Positions 34,749-43,707 of a stretch of 43,707 nucleotides of DNA are shown one piece after another. The notes beneath the pieces are model-generated. The model did no database searches and was not told the origin of the DNA. It saw only the letters and a list, made by a program, of their open reading frames with translations. The translations under genes and the position numbers were made by a program. The stretch is from an uncultured Brevibacillus sp. (lineage in GTDB: Bacteria; Bacillota; Bacilli; Brevibacillales; Brevibacillaceae), in assembly GCA_946402065.1 (NCBI GenBank), contig CAMIVR010000026.1, positions 1-43,707 on the forward strand, read 5' to 3'. Positions within the stretch are counted from its first letter, which is position 1. Each line of letters opens with the position of its first letter.

Positions 34749-35768
34749 TCACTCGCTTTCTGTATGTGGTTGAATAAATTGTTCAAGTTCCTTCTGGATA
34801 AGTGCATTTACATCGTTTGTTACGTATTTTGCCGCTACCAAAATAGCGTTTTTCATCGCATTGGAATTGGATGAGCCGTGGGCTTTGAAGACAGGGTAGC
34901 ACAATCCAAGCAGCGGCACACCGCCGTATGTGCTGTAGTCCATCCGTTTTTTAAAGCGCCCCAGGGCGGGCTTGAGAATGGACGCTGCTACTTTATTCAA
35001 GAAGCTGGAAGTAAACTCCTCTCGCAGCAAAGAAAAAATCGTGCTTGCCGCCCCTTCCAGCGTTTTCAGCATGACATTTCCGGAAAATCCGTCACAGACG
35101 AGTACGTCATAGGTGCCCTGCATGGCGTCACGCGCTTCCACGTTGCCGATGAAGTTGAGGTTGGCGCTAGCCAAGAGTGGGTATGCTTCTTTGCACAGCT
35201 CATTTCCTTTTCCGGCCTCGGTCCCTACGTTAAGCAAGCCTACGCGCGGCTTGGCGAACCCGAGCGTCTTGTCGGCATAGACGCTGCCCATGATCGCGTA
35301 TTGGAGCAGATGCATCGGCTTGGCATCCATATTGGCGCCGACATCCAGAAGGAGCGACGCCTTACCCAGGGAGTTGGGGATGAAGGCAGCCAGAGCTGGC
35401 CGCTCGATTCCCTTCATCCTTCCTGCGATCAACAGGCCGGCGGTCATCAGCGCACCTGTATTGCCGGCAGAAATGGCAGCGTCCACCCTGCCTTGTTTCG
35501 CCAAGTCGATCATGACGACCATGGACGAATCTTTTTTGCGGCGCACGGCCCTGACCGGCTCATCTTCCGGTTCAATGATTTCTGTGGTGTGGTGAATCTC
35601 GATGGTTGCGGGGCAATCGGCAGGCAAACACTGGCGGATTGCTGTCTCATCGCCCACCAGGACTACAGTAAGGGACGAATCTTCTTTGACGGCCAGCAAC
35701 GCTCCGTCTACAGCACTACGCGGAGCATGGTCTCCTCCCATCGCATCTACAGCTATACGCAAAAACAT
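34749..35768 (-). CDS. plsX: Phosphate acyltransferase PlsX
   Basis: A 339-residue enzyme that converts acyl-ACP to acyl-phosphate for glycerophospholipid synthesis with PlsY. It begins RIAVDAMGGDHAPRSAVDGA, and has AISAGNTGALMTAG, LLDVGANMDAKP, VGLLNVGTEAGKGNEL and VCDGFSGNVMLKTLEG, all family blocks. It lies eight bases after fapR and overlaps fabH, in the FapR-controlled unit. Confidence 0.97.
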   Translation of the reverse strand: MFLRIAVDAMGGDHAPRSAVDGALLAVKEDSSLTVVLVGDETAIRQCLPADCPATIEIHHTTEIIEPEDEPVRAVRRKKDSSMVVMIDLAKQGRVDAAISAGNTGALMTAGLLIAGRMKGIERPALAAFIPNSLGKASLLLDVGANMDAKPMHLLQYAIMGSVYADKTLGFAKPRVGLLNVGTEAGKGNELCKEAYPLLASANLNFIGNVEARDAMQGTYDVLVCDGFSGNVMLKTLEGAASTIFSLLREEFTSSFLNKVAASILKPALGRFKKRMDYSTYGGVPLLGLCYPVFKAHGSSNSNAMKNAILVAAKYVTNDVNALIQKELEQFIQPHTESE

Positions 35769-35776
35769 TTCCTCCT

Positions 35777-36382
35777 CTACGCCTCTGATGATTTCTTCCG
35801 GGACCTCTCCCCGACCGGCGATTGTACAACACGAAAACTTGCAGTAAAGACGATCTCCCCAGCCACTCTGGTTTCCACTCGCACTCTGCTTTCGTCTCCC
35901 CTGTTGCTCTGTACCACAGCTTTTGCTACAAGCCGTTCGCCCAGCTTGACAGGGCGAACGAAGCGAACCCGTGCCGTCGCAGTTAATGCCACATCGGCAT
36001 CAATCAGAGCGACAGCAAGCGAATTCGCCTGTGCAAATATGTAATGCCCCCGGGCAATTTGTGTTTTGCTAAAAACATGCTCAGCTCCTATATCCAGAAC
36101 CGAAATCGCCTGGGAATCGAGCTGCAAGTCGATCACTTCGCCAATGACCTCGTCGATCAGCAGTGATTTTACAGGATCCAGGCTTTTTTCTGCGACAGAC
36201 TTGATACGCTCGCGCAGTTCAGGGATGCCAAGCTCAAGACGGTCAAGCCTGATCGTCTGAATGCTCACCTGAAAATGCTGCGACAAATCCTCATCCGTAG
36301 CAAACGGGTTATCTGTCAGGAATTGAACAAGGCGTGTCTGACGATCCTTTTTCGCTAATCGGGCGATGATCGCCACCCCCAT
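35777..36382 (-). CDS. fapR: Transcription repressor of fatty-acid and phospholipid genes FapR
   Basis: A 201-residue FapR, which represses lipid synthesis genes and is released by malonyl-CoA. An N-terminal helix-turn-helix (about 15-60, [32 protein letters not shown]) is followed by a hotdog effector domain (about 75-190) with [33 protein letters not shown]. The start at ATG 36382 lacks a clear ribosome binding site; GTG 36376 is possible. An operator-like palindrome overlaps its promoter, so it is probably autoregulated. It is first in the fapR-plsX-fabH-fabD-fabG-acpP unit. Confidence 0.97.
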   Translation of the reverse strand: MGVAIIARLAKKDRQTRLVQFLTDNPFATDEDLSQHFQVSIQTIRLDRLELGIPELRERIKSVAEKSLDPVKSLLIDEVIGEVIDLQLDSQAISVLDIGAEHVFSKTQIARGHYIFAQANSLAVALIDADVALTATARVRFVRPVKLGERLVAKAVVQSNRGDESRVRVETRVAGEIVFTASFRVVQSPVGERSRKKSSEA

Positions 36383-36415
36383 ATGTAAAAATAGTAGAGT
36401 AATTGCGGGTTGTTT

Positions 36416-36464
36416 TTAATACCTGGTACCAACTTAGTATATGGTACACGTGGGCAATTTACAA
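36416..36464 (-). promoter_or_regulatory. fapR promoter with FapR operator
   Basis: On the minus strand TTGTAA (36459-36464), a 17-base spacer and TATACT (36436-36441) form a sigma-A promoter. Starting four bases after the -10, TTGGTACCAGGTATTAA (36416-36432) closely resembles the FapR palindrome (TTAGTACC-N-GGTACTAA type). A partial second site (TTAGTATATGGTAC on the plus strand, 36434-36447) overlaps the -10. Binding by FapR is inferred. Confidence 0.7.
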
Positions 36465-36599
36465 CCCTTGATTGGACGGCTGGAGGGCAGAGCGATGGCT
36501 TTTCTTCGTCTTAATCCGACAGAAAACCAGTCTTTCTGAGCATTTGCTCAGAATCAGCCCGCAAAAAAATAATGACTTCCGACAACTAACCATCTATAC

Positions 36600-36632
36600 G
36601 AAAAAAGCAAGGTGATTAAAAATCACCCTGCT
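36600..36632 (-). terminator. Terminator after rpmF
   Basis: On the minus strand AGCAGGGTGATT and AATCACCTTGCT pair around a short loop with one mismatch, followed by six T. It begins a few bases after the rpmF stop codon and separates the ylbN-rpmF transcript from fapR. Confidence 0.75.
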
Positions 36633-36636
36633 CTCA

Positions 36637-36807
36637 TTACTTTTCTACTTTAACACCTTTGTAGTGTCCGCAGTTTCCGCAAACACGATGAGCCAATTTG
36701 TGTTCGCCGCAATTATCGCATTTGATCATGCCAGGAATCTCTAATTTGAAGTGCGTACGACGCATTCTTTTACGGGTTTTGGAAGTTCTCCGCTGAGGTA
36801 CTGCCAT
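36637..36807 (-). CDS. rpmF: 50S ribosomal protein L32
   Basis: A 56-residue L32, too short for many gene callers. It begins [19 protein letters not shown] and carries a zinc ribbon with CDNC and CGNC, then HYKGVKVEK. Four cysteines are present, so this is the zinc-binding C+ form. The ATG follows AGGAGGTGT. It follows the YceD/DUF177 gene by 200 bases, the usual neighbour. Confidence 0.96.
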   Translation of the reverse strand: MAVPQRRTSKTRKRMRRTHFKLEIPGMIKCDNCGEHKLAHRVCGNCGHYKGVKVEK

Positions 36808-37007
36808 CTTCCTTACACCTCCTTCAACTTTAAATACTGCTGCTTCTTGTGTAGGGACCTCTATAGGTGATGTTCATTGGCAAAAGCCGCTTGCATCCAG
36901 AGGAAACCTGTATATGGATGGAATCATGAAAAGACCATCCGTTCAAAAATGAGCTTCGATCTGTCGATCTCTGCTGCATTTTGAAGACAAACTGATTATG
37001 CGCACGC

Positions 37008-37517
37008 TCACTCTTTGAAAAAGTCGGCCAATCCTGCTAGCCGCGGATCGATGCGCTCATTCTTGCAGCTGCACGGCTGCTCGTTGCGATTGACGCCGCA
37101 CGTCGGACATAGACCCTTGCAATCTTCGGCACAGAGCGGAAACGTCGGCATCTCCAGGAGGAAGTCCTCTGCAAGCAACGCATCGAGCTCGATGTCGTCA
37201 CCGGTCAAAGGCAGTACATCGCTCTCTTCGTCCTGCTCATCGATCTCTTCTTCAGGAGCGAACGCCTCGTCGAATGGCACGACGACATGATCCGTAAACG
37301 GACTGAGGCAACGCGAGCAGACAAATTGGACATCCGCTTCCATCTCGCCTTTTACGTAGTACAGGTTGCCGAGCTTGGCCGCTTCACCGACAACCTTCAC
37401 CGGAGACAAGCCGCGAATTTCCTGATGTCGCCTTTTCAACTCGGTTGGATCAAGTGTCACCTGAAACGGAAGTGCCTCGCCTTTTAAATGGTCAAGCTCA
37501 CTGCGTCTAATATTCAT
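37008..37517 (-). CDS. DUF177/YceD family protein (YlbN)
   Basis: A 169-residue protein of the DUF177 family, conserved next to rpmF in most bacteria and linked in plants and E. coli to 23S rRNA accumulation. It has a beta-rich N-terminus, a first CxxC in VCSRCLSPF, an acidic stretch (EEEIDEQDEES) near residue 95, and a second cysteine group (CAEDCKGLCPTCG, then CSC) near the end. The latter probably binds a metal. ATG 37517 is used because GAGGTG lies about 8 bases upstream; ATG 37523 would place the site too close. Confidence 0.9.
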   Translation of the reverse strand: MNIRRSELDHLKGEALPFQVTLDPTELKRRHQEIRGLSPVKVVGEAAKLGNLYYVKGEMEADVQFVCSRCLSPFTDHVVVPFDEAFAPEEEIDEQDEESDVLPLTGDDIELDALLAEDFLLEMPTFPLCAEDCKGLCPTCGVNRNEQPCSCKNERIDPRLAGLADFFKE

Positions 37518-37761
37518 CTTCATTCACCTCATGCACAACAAAGTTGATTATAGCTTTTGCCCTATTCTTTGTCAACCAATTTTCCTTGACACCTGTGCGG
37601 CTCTCCCCGTTTCATCCTGCCAAACACTGGCATGCTGCGTCAAGCGATTTGCCAAAAAAATGGCGCTCCTATACACTTAAATGGCATGCGGATCGCGAAA
37701 GCAGCACCAAGAACGCACGTACCGCAGGCAAAGCGAAAACTGTCAAAAGGAGTCGATCTCG

Positions 37762-39078
37762 TTGAAAACAGTCGGCTTGGTCGTCGAATACAATCCGTTG
37801 CACAACGGACATCTTTATCATTTCCAAGAAGCCAAGCGAGTCACCGGTGCCGATGCCTGTGTGATCGTGATGAGCGGAAACTTTCTGCAGCGCGGTGAGC
37901 CTGCCTTGGTGAGCAAATGGGCTCGCGCTGAAATGGCGCTGGCTGTAGGCGTAGATCTCGTGCTTGAGCTGCCCGTCCCGTTTGCGACAGCGACTGCGGA
38001 GCTGTTTGCCCATGGCGCCATCTCCCTGCTTGATCGCCTGGGGGTCGTCGACTGCATCTGCTTTGGCAGCGAAAGCGGGGAGCTTGTCTGGCTTGATCGC
38101 CTGGCAACGCTGCTCGCGACGGAACCTGCTGCCTTTTCCGCTGCTCTTAAAGACGGCCTGTCCACCGGCATGGCCTACCCGACAGCCTACGCACAGGCCG
38201 CGACACGGCTCATGCAAGCGGAAGGCTATGGCGAGCTGGCTCTGGATCAGCCCAATAACATTCTCGGTCTCAATTACCTGCTGTCGCTCAAACGGCTGCA
38301 GAGCGACATGCAAGCGGTGACGATCAAACGGCAAAAAGCCGGCTACCATCAGGAGACGATTACCGATGCCCAAATCGCCAGCGCTACCGCTATACGCAAA
38401 ATGATTTTTGGTAAAGGTAAAATGAATATTGCTCAGGGAGCAGACTTGTCAGCGCTGTCCGCGTATCTCCCGCCCAGCACAGTGGACATCCTCATTCGCG
38501 AGTTCGCCTCCGGGCACGGGCCGATGTCGTGGGAGCGCTTCGTCCATCCGCTGTTTCACCGCTTGCTGCTCCAGTCTCCGGCACAGCTGGCGGAGTATCT
38601 CGAAGTCGGCGAAGGAATCGAGCACCGCCTGAAGCAGACGGCCAAAACGGCGCAAAGCGTCGAGCAATTGCTAAAACAGGTCAAAACCCGCCGCTTCACC
38701 TGGAATCGCCTCCAGCGGATGCTGCTTGCGATTCTGCTCGACGTGCGCAAAACGGATGCAGCGCAGATGCACCTCAAAAACGGAGCGGCCTATGCGAGAG
38801 TCCTCGGCTTTAGCGAGCAGGGGCAAAAGCTGCTGCGTCTGGCGAAAGCCAAGGCCCGCATCCCTGTCTATACCAAGGTTGTCGATGGCCTGCATCCGAT
38901 GCTTGATGTGGATCTTTCCGCCGCAGCGGTTTACCGTCTCGCCCAGCCAAAACAAGGTGACGATCCGTTCCGGGAAGAATATCGCCGGTCACCGCTTGCC
39001 CGCTCGTCCACTGCATCATCGCACGATGCGCAGACGAGTGGCGCTACTGCTTTGGCGGCAAAGCCTGCAAGTAACTGA
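37762..39078 (+). CDS. tmcAL: tRNA(Met) cytidine acetate ligase (YlbM)
   Basis: A 438-residue TmcAL, which in B. subtilis forms N4-acetylcytidine at the wobble base of elongator tRNA-Met from acetate and ATP. The nucleotidyltransferase HxGH motif appears as EYNPLHNGHLYH, followed by MSGNFLQRGEPALV and KWARAEMAL. GSESGEL and SNNILGLNYL-type segments fit the family. The start is TTG 37762, 8-9 bases after AAAAGGAG; an upstream ATG lacks a ribosome site. Its 3' end overlaps the convergent sepM gene by 35 bases. Confidence 0.93.
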   Translation: MKTVGLVVEYNPLHNGHLYHFQEAKRVTGADACVIVMSGNFLQRGEPALVSKWARAEMALAVGVDLVLELPVPFATATAELFAHGAISLLDRLGVVDCICFGSESGELVWLDRLATLLATEPAAFSAALKDGLSTGMAYPTAYAQAATRLMQAEGYGELALDQPNNILGLNYLLSLKRLQSDMQAVTIKRQKAGYHQETITDAQIASATAIRKMIFGKGKMNIAQGADLSALSAYLPPSTVDILIREFASGHGPMSWERFVHPLFHRLLLQSPAQLAEYLEVGEGIEHRLKQTAKTAQSVEQLLKQVKTRRFTWNRLQRMLLAILLDVRKTDAAQMHLKNGAAYARVLGFSEQGQKLLRLAKAKARIPVYTKVVDGLHPMLDVDLSAAAVYRLAQPKQGDDPFREEYRRSPLARSSTASSHDAQTSGATALAAKPASN

Positions 39079-40123
39079 GCGCGTCGTCCACGGTGCGAAC
39101 CGGGACGATTTTCATTTTGGTCCCGATCCGCTTGGCAGTTGCCAATGCCTCCTGGTAGTTGGAGACGTCTCCGCTGCGGTCGTCAGGCGCGAAGAATATC
39201 TCGGCTTTGGCGTTTTCTGCCGCGACGATTTTGTGATTGATCCCGCCGATGCGTCCGACCGTTCCGTCTGCGCTGATCGTACCTGTCCCGGCGATCCGGT
39301 ACCCGCGGGTCAAATCGATATCCGGCTTTAATTGATCGTAGATCTCCAGGGTAAACATCAAGCCGGCAGAAGGACCGCCGATTCGCTGCGAGGAAATCGT
39401 CACTTTCTTGGGAATCTGGACGTACTGCTTGTTTTCCGGCCTGATGCCAAACCCGGCTCGGCTTTTATTCGTGCCCGCGTCCGGCGGCAGCGCTGCGAGC
39501 GTGATGGATGCCGCCTGTTCTTTGCCGTCGCGCTGAAAGTGCACCTCGATCGTATCGCCTGCCTGCTTGTTGCTCAAATAGGCGAGCAGCTCAGTGGTCG
39601 TCGGTGTTCGCTGCTGGTCAATCTGCGTGATGACGTCACCGATCGTGAAGACGTTTTGCGCCGGCATGCCGGCAATTGTCCCCATCACGGCAACACCTTG
39701 ATTCTCGACTTTAATGGGATACCCGGCCCGCTGAAACGCGACTGCTTCAGCCAGCATCTGTGAATTCTGCATGACTGCCAGCTCTCGCTTTGTGTACTCT
39801 TCACTTGATTCGCCGGGATTGACGACCAGTTTCTTGTCGATCAGCTCGGCATCTGGCGAGAAATGCGAGTACATATACCAGGCCAGGTTGGCTTCGCCCA
39901 TGCGAACGGTCGTCAGCATAAACGTCCCCTTTTCGTTTTTCGTGCCGCCCTCTACCTGAATGATCGGCGCCAGCTCCATCGCCGAACCGGGCCGGGATAT
40001 GTAGTAGGGCAACGGCACGTATATACTGACAGCGAGAATGATGACGAGAAAGATGAAAACCCAGCGAAACAGGCGTATGCGCTGTACTGTGTCTCTTTTT
40101 GCAGATTGGTTTCGATCTGTCAC
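39044..40123 (-). CDS. PDZ-containing Lon-type membrane protease SepM (YlbL)
   Basis: A 359-residue membrane protease. An N-terminal segment (about 20-40, FIFLVIILAVSIYV) anchors it, with the rest outside. A PDZ domain (about 120-210, VMGTIAGMPAQNVFTIGDVITQID) precedes a Lon-like Ser-Lys protease domain with GGPSAGLMFTLEIY (Ser) and INHKIVAAENAKAEIF (Lys). SepM of Streptococcus mutans trims a competence peptide. B. subtilis YlbL is linked to cell-cycle checkpoint proteolysis of YneA. The start is GTG 40123, six bases after GGAGGA, overlapping the stop of the patatin-like gene by three to four bases. Confidence 0.9.
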   Translation of the reverse strand: MTDRNQSAKRDTVQRIRLFRWVFIFLVIILAVSIYVPLPYYISRPGSAMELAPIIQVEGGTKNEKGTFMLTTVRMGEANLAWYMYSHFSPDAELIDKKLVVNPGESSEEYTKRELAVMQNSQMLAEAVAFQRAGYPIKVENQGVAVMGTIAGMPAQNVFTIGDVITQIDQQRTPTTTELLAYLSNKQAGDTIEVHFQRDGKEQAASITLAALPPDAGTNKSRAGFGIRPENKQYVQIPKKVTISSQRIGGPSAGLMFTLEIYDQLKPDIDLTRGYRIAGTGTISADGTVGRIGGINHKIVAAENAKAEIFFAPDDRSGDVSNYQEALATAKRIGTKMKIVPVRTVDDALSYLQALPPKQ

Positions 40124-40914
40124 TGCGCTTCCTCCCATTGCTCTATCATCTCTTTTATTTTTTCGATGTGAACGAGTGCTTCGCGCTCTCCTTCCGCGAT
40201 GATCTCCTGAATGCCGCTATAGGCGATACTGCTATAATGTCCAACACGAGGCCGAATTACCAGATCTGCTGCCAGCATCTGGTGGCGCAAAATCTCCCGC
40301 TCCATCACGTCAATCGCCTGAACGATTACTTCAAAAATGGAATGGACGCTTATCTTCGTGTCAAAATCAGCGACGTCAATGGCAATGACCAGATCAGCGC
40401 CCAATTCCTTCGCCACCGTAATCGGCACGCGGTCAATCACTCCGCCATCTATGAGCAGCCGATCGCCCACTCTTTCCGGGACAAAAATCCCTGGTATGGC
40501 AATGCTTGCCCGCACAGCCTGATCGATCGGACCTTCCTTGAAGACGACCCGTTCCCCCCGCTCGATGTCCGTCGCCACGATGGCAAGCGGAATGTTCAGA
40601 TCCTCGATATTTTTGCCGTGCGTCAACAGGCGGATGAGCTGCTTGATTTTATCGCCGACGACAAATCCGAGATTGGGCACAGTCAAGTCAAGCCAAACCT
40701 TGCGCTTCAAGTGGAGCGCCAGCTTTTCCATCATCTGCGGCTCGAGGCCGTTGGCGTAAAAGGCGGCGATCAGACTGCCCATGCTGCTGCCGGCGAGTAA
40801 ATCGATCGGGATTTGATGCGCCTCAAATGCTTTCAAGACGCCGATATGGGCAAACCCGCGGGCACCTCCCGAACCAAGGGCGAGACCGACTTTTGGCTTT
40901 CTTCCTTTTGGCAC
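40120..40914 (-). CDS. Patatin-like phospholipase (YlbK)
   Basis: A 264-residue patatin-family acyl hydrolase of the NTE/RssA type. The glycine-rich oxyanion loop is GLALGSGGARGFAHIG, the nucleophile serine lies in AGSSMGSL (G-x-S-x-G), and the dyad Asp is in LIDGGVIDRVP. These form the Ser-Asp catalytic dyad. No signal peptide or membrane segment is visible. The GTG at 40914 follows GGGAGGGG. The stop overlaps the SepM start. The physiological substrate is unknown. Confidence 0.92.
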   Translation of the reverse strand: MPKGRKPKVGLALGSGGARGFAHIGVLKAFEAHQIPIDLLAGSSMGSLIAAFYANGLEPQMMEKLALHLKRKVWLDLTVPNLGFVVGDKIKQLIRLLTHGKNIEDLNIPLAIVATDIERGERVVFKEGPIDQAVRASIAIPGIFVPERVGDRLLIDGGVIDRVPITVAKELGADLVIAIDVADFDTKISVHSIFEVIVQAIDVMEREILRHQMLAADLVIRPRVGHYSSIAYSGIQEIIAEGEREALVHIEKIKEMIEQWEEAQ

Positions 40915-41096
40915 GTGTATCCCCTCCCCCTCAAGCATATGTAAAACATGCCCCAATCATTTCCGGAATAGCGACTTTGGCTGGGGTCCACCTTTAAGGC
41001 AGCTGTCGCTAAAGCGACGGCCCTTTGACTTTTTCGACGAATAGTTTTCACTGCACAGACGTAGACATGTACTATCCTGACAAGCAGGAGGAACTT

Positions 41097-42329
41097 ATGA
41101 CACGCCGTTCACCGTATCTCACGTTGTTTATTGCGCTGCTTTCGATCGGATTGGTGGTCGCTTTGGTCACCCATCCACAAATTTCTGTACAAGCCGCGAT
41201 CAGAGGGCTGAATATTTGGTGGGACGTCGTCTTTCCCGCACTGCTGCCGTTTGTGGTCGTCTCCGAAATCTTGATGGGCGTAGGAGTTGTTCACTTTGTC
41301 GGCGTACTGCTGGAGCCGCTCATGCGTCCGTTGTTTAATGTTCCCGGCACGGGTGGCTTCGTGCTGACGATGGGCTTTTCTTCAGGCTATCCGGTCGCGG
41401 CCAAAATCACGACGAGCTTGCGTGAACAAGGGTATATTTCCCGCGTGGAAGGAGAGCGGCTGGTCTCCTTTACGACGACGGGTGACCCGCTGTTCGTCAT
41501 CGGAGCGGTTGCTGTCGGTTTTTTCAATAGTGAACAGCTCGGCTTTACACTGGCGGCCACACACTACCTGTCGGCTGTCCTTTTAGGGCTGATCTACCGG
41601 TTTCACGCGGTTTCCGGCAAAGCGAGCACCCCTGCGCAGAGCGACAAAAAGAAGCCGCTACTCTTTCGCGCGCTGCAGGCAATGCATCGGGCACGTTTAA
41701 GTGATGGCCGGCCATTTGGAATGCTGATGGGTGACGCCGTTCACTCTGCACTGCAAATGATGCTGATGATCGGCGGATTTTTAATCGTCTTTTCGGTTAT
41801 GATTCAACTGCTGGGCGCATTGAATCTCACGCAGCTGCTCTCCACGGCTACAGCGATTCTCCTTGCGCCCCTCGGTTTGCCAGCCGATTTTTCCACACCG
41901 ATGATCGCCGGGCTGTTCGAGGTTACCCTCGGGGCCAAGGCAGCGAGCGAAGTTTCCAGCCAGTACTCACTGATGTGGAAAGCGGCGATCGCCAGTGCTA
42001 TCATCTCCTGGGGCGGCTTGAGCGTCCACGCCCAGGTTGCGAGCATCCTGAGCAAAACCGACATTCGCGTGGCTCCGTATCTGATCGCTCGCATCCTGCA
42101 CGCGGTACTGGCAGCCGTATTGACCGTTTTGCTATGGAAGCCGCTGATCACAGCGACATCCCGATGGACGGACAGCAAGCCCGTCTTTCAACCGATGCAA
42201 TCGATCGGGGATGTCGGGACGTGGACCTCGTCGCTTTCCCATTCCGGCCTTGCCGCGTTCGGCATTCTGCTGTTGCTGCTCGCATTCAGCTTCCTCTTCT
42301 CCCGTACGACGGGAAAATCACGGCATTGA
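41097..42329 (+). CDS. ylbJ: Sporulation integral membrane protein YlbJ
   Basis: A 410-residue multi-pass membrane protein with about 8-10 hydrophobic segments and two nucleoside-recognition (Gate) domains. In B. subtilis YlbJ is made in the mother cell under sigma-E and is needed for spore cortex formation. Recognisable blocks: WWDVVFPALLPFVVVSEIL, GFSSGYPVAAKIT, FTTTGDPLFVIGAVAVGFF and EVTLGAKAAS. The ATG at 41097 follows GGAGGAAC. It is on the plus strand and its stop abuts the coaD stop directly with no gap. Confidence 0.93.
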   Translation: MTRRSPYLTLFIALLSIGLVVALVTHPQISVQAAIRGLNIWWDVVFPALLPFVVVSEILMGVGVVHFVGVLLEPLMRPLFNVPGTGGFVLTMGFSSGYPVAAKITTSLREQGYISRVEGERLVSFTTTGDPLFVIGAVAVGFFNSEQLGFTLAATHYLSAVLLGLIYRFHAVSGKASTPAQSDKKKPLLFRALQAMHRARLSDGRPFGMLMGDAVHSALQMMLMIGGFLIVFSVMIQLLGALNLTQLLSTATAILLAPLGLPADFSTPMIAGLFEVTLGAKAASEVSSQYSLMWKAAIASAIISWGGLSVHAQVASILSKTDIRVAPYLIARILHAVLAAVLTVLLWKPLITATSRWTDSKPVFQPMQSIGDVGTWTSSLSHSGLAAFGILLLLLAFSFLFSRTTGKSRH

Positions 42330-42878
<549 letters not shown>

Positions 42879-42924
42879 TCAAGCGGTTTCTTCCATATTT
42901 GATGAGAAACGCTTAAAACATGTT

Positions 42925-43470
42925 TCACTGAAAAATACTGATGGTCGTATCGCCGTAGGTCGCTGTTTTTTCCCGTATGTACGTCCCGATTTGCTCGGGC
43001 AGCTCAATCGCTGCGTCGTGCTCGGCGACAATTCTGCCTCCCGCTGAAAGCAGGTGCTGCTCGGAGATTGCGGTAATTTCTGCAGCGAGTTTTTGATAGG
43101 CATAGGGCGGATCGAGGAAAACCAAATCGAATTGGACGTCTCGTTTCCCAAGTGCCTTGAGTGCACGACCGGCATCGTTGCGATACGTTTCGCAGCGCGC
43201 TTCCAAGCCTAGCTGGGCGATGTTTTGACGGACTATCGAAAGGGCGCGCTGGTCCGCATCGACGAATACCGCCCGTTCACAGCCGCGACTCAATGCTTCG
43301 ATGCCGAGACCGCCTGTACCGGCGTAGAGATCAAGCACCCACCCGCCGTCAAAAAACGGTCCGATCATGCTGAATATGGATTCTTTTACTTTGTCTGTCG
43401 TCGGTCTGGTTCCCTTTCCAGGCACAGCCTGCAGCTGCCGGCCACGAAAGTCGCCTGCGATCACTCTCAT
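42925..43470 (-). CDS. rsmD: 16S rRNA (guanine-966-N2) methyltransferase RsmD
   Basis: A 181-residue class I methyltransferase for m2G966 of 16S rRNA. It begins RVIAGDFRGRQL, then has TRPTTDKVKESIF. Motif I is VLDLYAGTGGLGIEALSRG and the catalytic motif IV FLDPPYAY (D/N-PPY). Length is normal. It is upstream of coaD. The ATG at 43470 is preceded by AGGTGAGTTG. Confidence 0.97.
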   Translation of the reverse strand: MRVIAGDFRGRQLQAVPGKGTRPTTDKVKESIFSMIGPFFDGGWVLDLYAGTGGLGIEALSRGCERAVFVDADQRALSIVRQNIAQLGLEARCETYRNDAGRALKALGKRDVQFDLVFLDPPYAYQKLAAEITAISEQHLLSAGGRIVAEHDAAIELPEQIGTYIREKTATYGDTTISIFQ

Positions 43471-43707
43471 TCAACTCACCTGCTATATTTTCTTCACGTA
43501 AAAATTCGCTCGTACACGACTTGGCGAGATTGATTTCATACTATCATATACGAGTAACTGCGTAAAATTTTCCATTGGATAAAAATTCCTCGCAAAATGT
43601 ATAAAGCGGTTTGTTCCGGTCAAGAATAAAGCTAGCGATGCAAGGGTGTCGCTGACAACCGCGGAGAAGACTTACGTTTCCCCATAAGCTCTTCCTCCGG
43701 TTTCTCC
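43471..43707. other. Right-edge region upstream of rsmD
   Basis: No gene was recognised in these 237 bases. It should hold the rsmD promoter and may be the 3' flank of a gene outside the window. No clear -35/-10 pair, repeat or hairpin was identified. Confidence 0.4.

Overview
The window (about 43.7 kb, moderate GC) comes from a low-GC Gram-positive bacterium, most likely Brevibacillus or a close relative in the Paenibacillaceae. The evidence is the Bacillales-type gene order rsmD-coaD-ylbJ-ylbK-ylbL(sepM)-ylbM(tmcAL)-ylbN-rpmF running straight into fapR-plsX-fabH-fabD-fabG-acpP-fabF-rnc-smc-ftsY-lipoprotein-ylxM-ffh-rpsP-khpA-ylqD-rimM-trmD-rplS-lepB-rbgA-rnhB-ylqG-ylqH-yraN. Strong AGGAGG-type ribosome binding sites, a FapR regulator and sporulation-type genes (ylbJ, ku) agree. 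The genus is inferred from gene content and order; no search was run.

Layout. From 11.8 kb to the right edge is a dense housekeeping region, almost all on the minus strand. It covers CoA and fatty-acid synthesis (coaD, plsX, fab genes, acpP), protein targeting (ffh, ftsY, lepB), ribosome and RNA maturation (rpsP, rplS, rpmF, rimM, trmD, rbgA, rnc, rnhB, rsmD, tmcAL, khpA) and chromosome condensation (smc). Its control signals include a FapR operator over the fapR promoter, a consensus-like promoter for ylxM-ffh, a candidate L19 leader before rplS, and several rho-independent terminators. A secreted WG-repeat/DUF3298 gene with its own promoter splits the usual rpsP-ylqC/ylqD-rimM-trmD operon.

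From 1 to 11.5 kb lies an accessory region with changing strand and decaying genes. It holds a GntR-type protein that is only a DNA-binding domain, with operator-like palindromes; an SDR oxidoreductase; a Ku gene divergent from a small ligase-derived protein and an unknown protein; yifB; a truncated and frameshifted RmlD-family pseudogene; a secreted protein; an M15 carboxypeptidase; a three-PAS histidine kinase without a partner; a 3' remnant of another SDR; and a SAM methyltransferase. The block between yraN and yifB looks like a variable insertion site.

The most unusual locus is Ku (2953-3852) facing a 156-residue protein that keeps the start of a LigD-type adenylation domain and a complete OB-fold. 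It has lost the middle of the catalytic core and the nucleotide-accepting lysine. It may be a non-catalytic NHEJ accessory protein or a relic of ligD. An unrecognised 220-residue protein follows it. No tRNA, rRNA, CRISPR array, prophage or insertion sequence was recognised.
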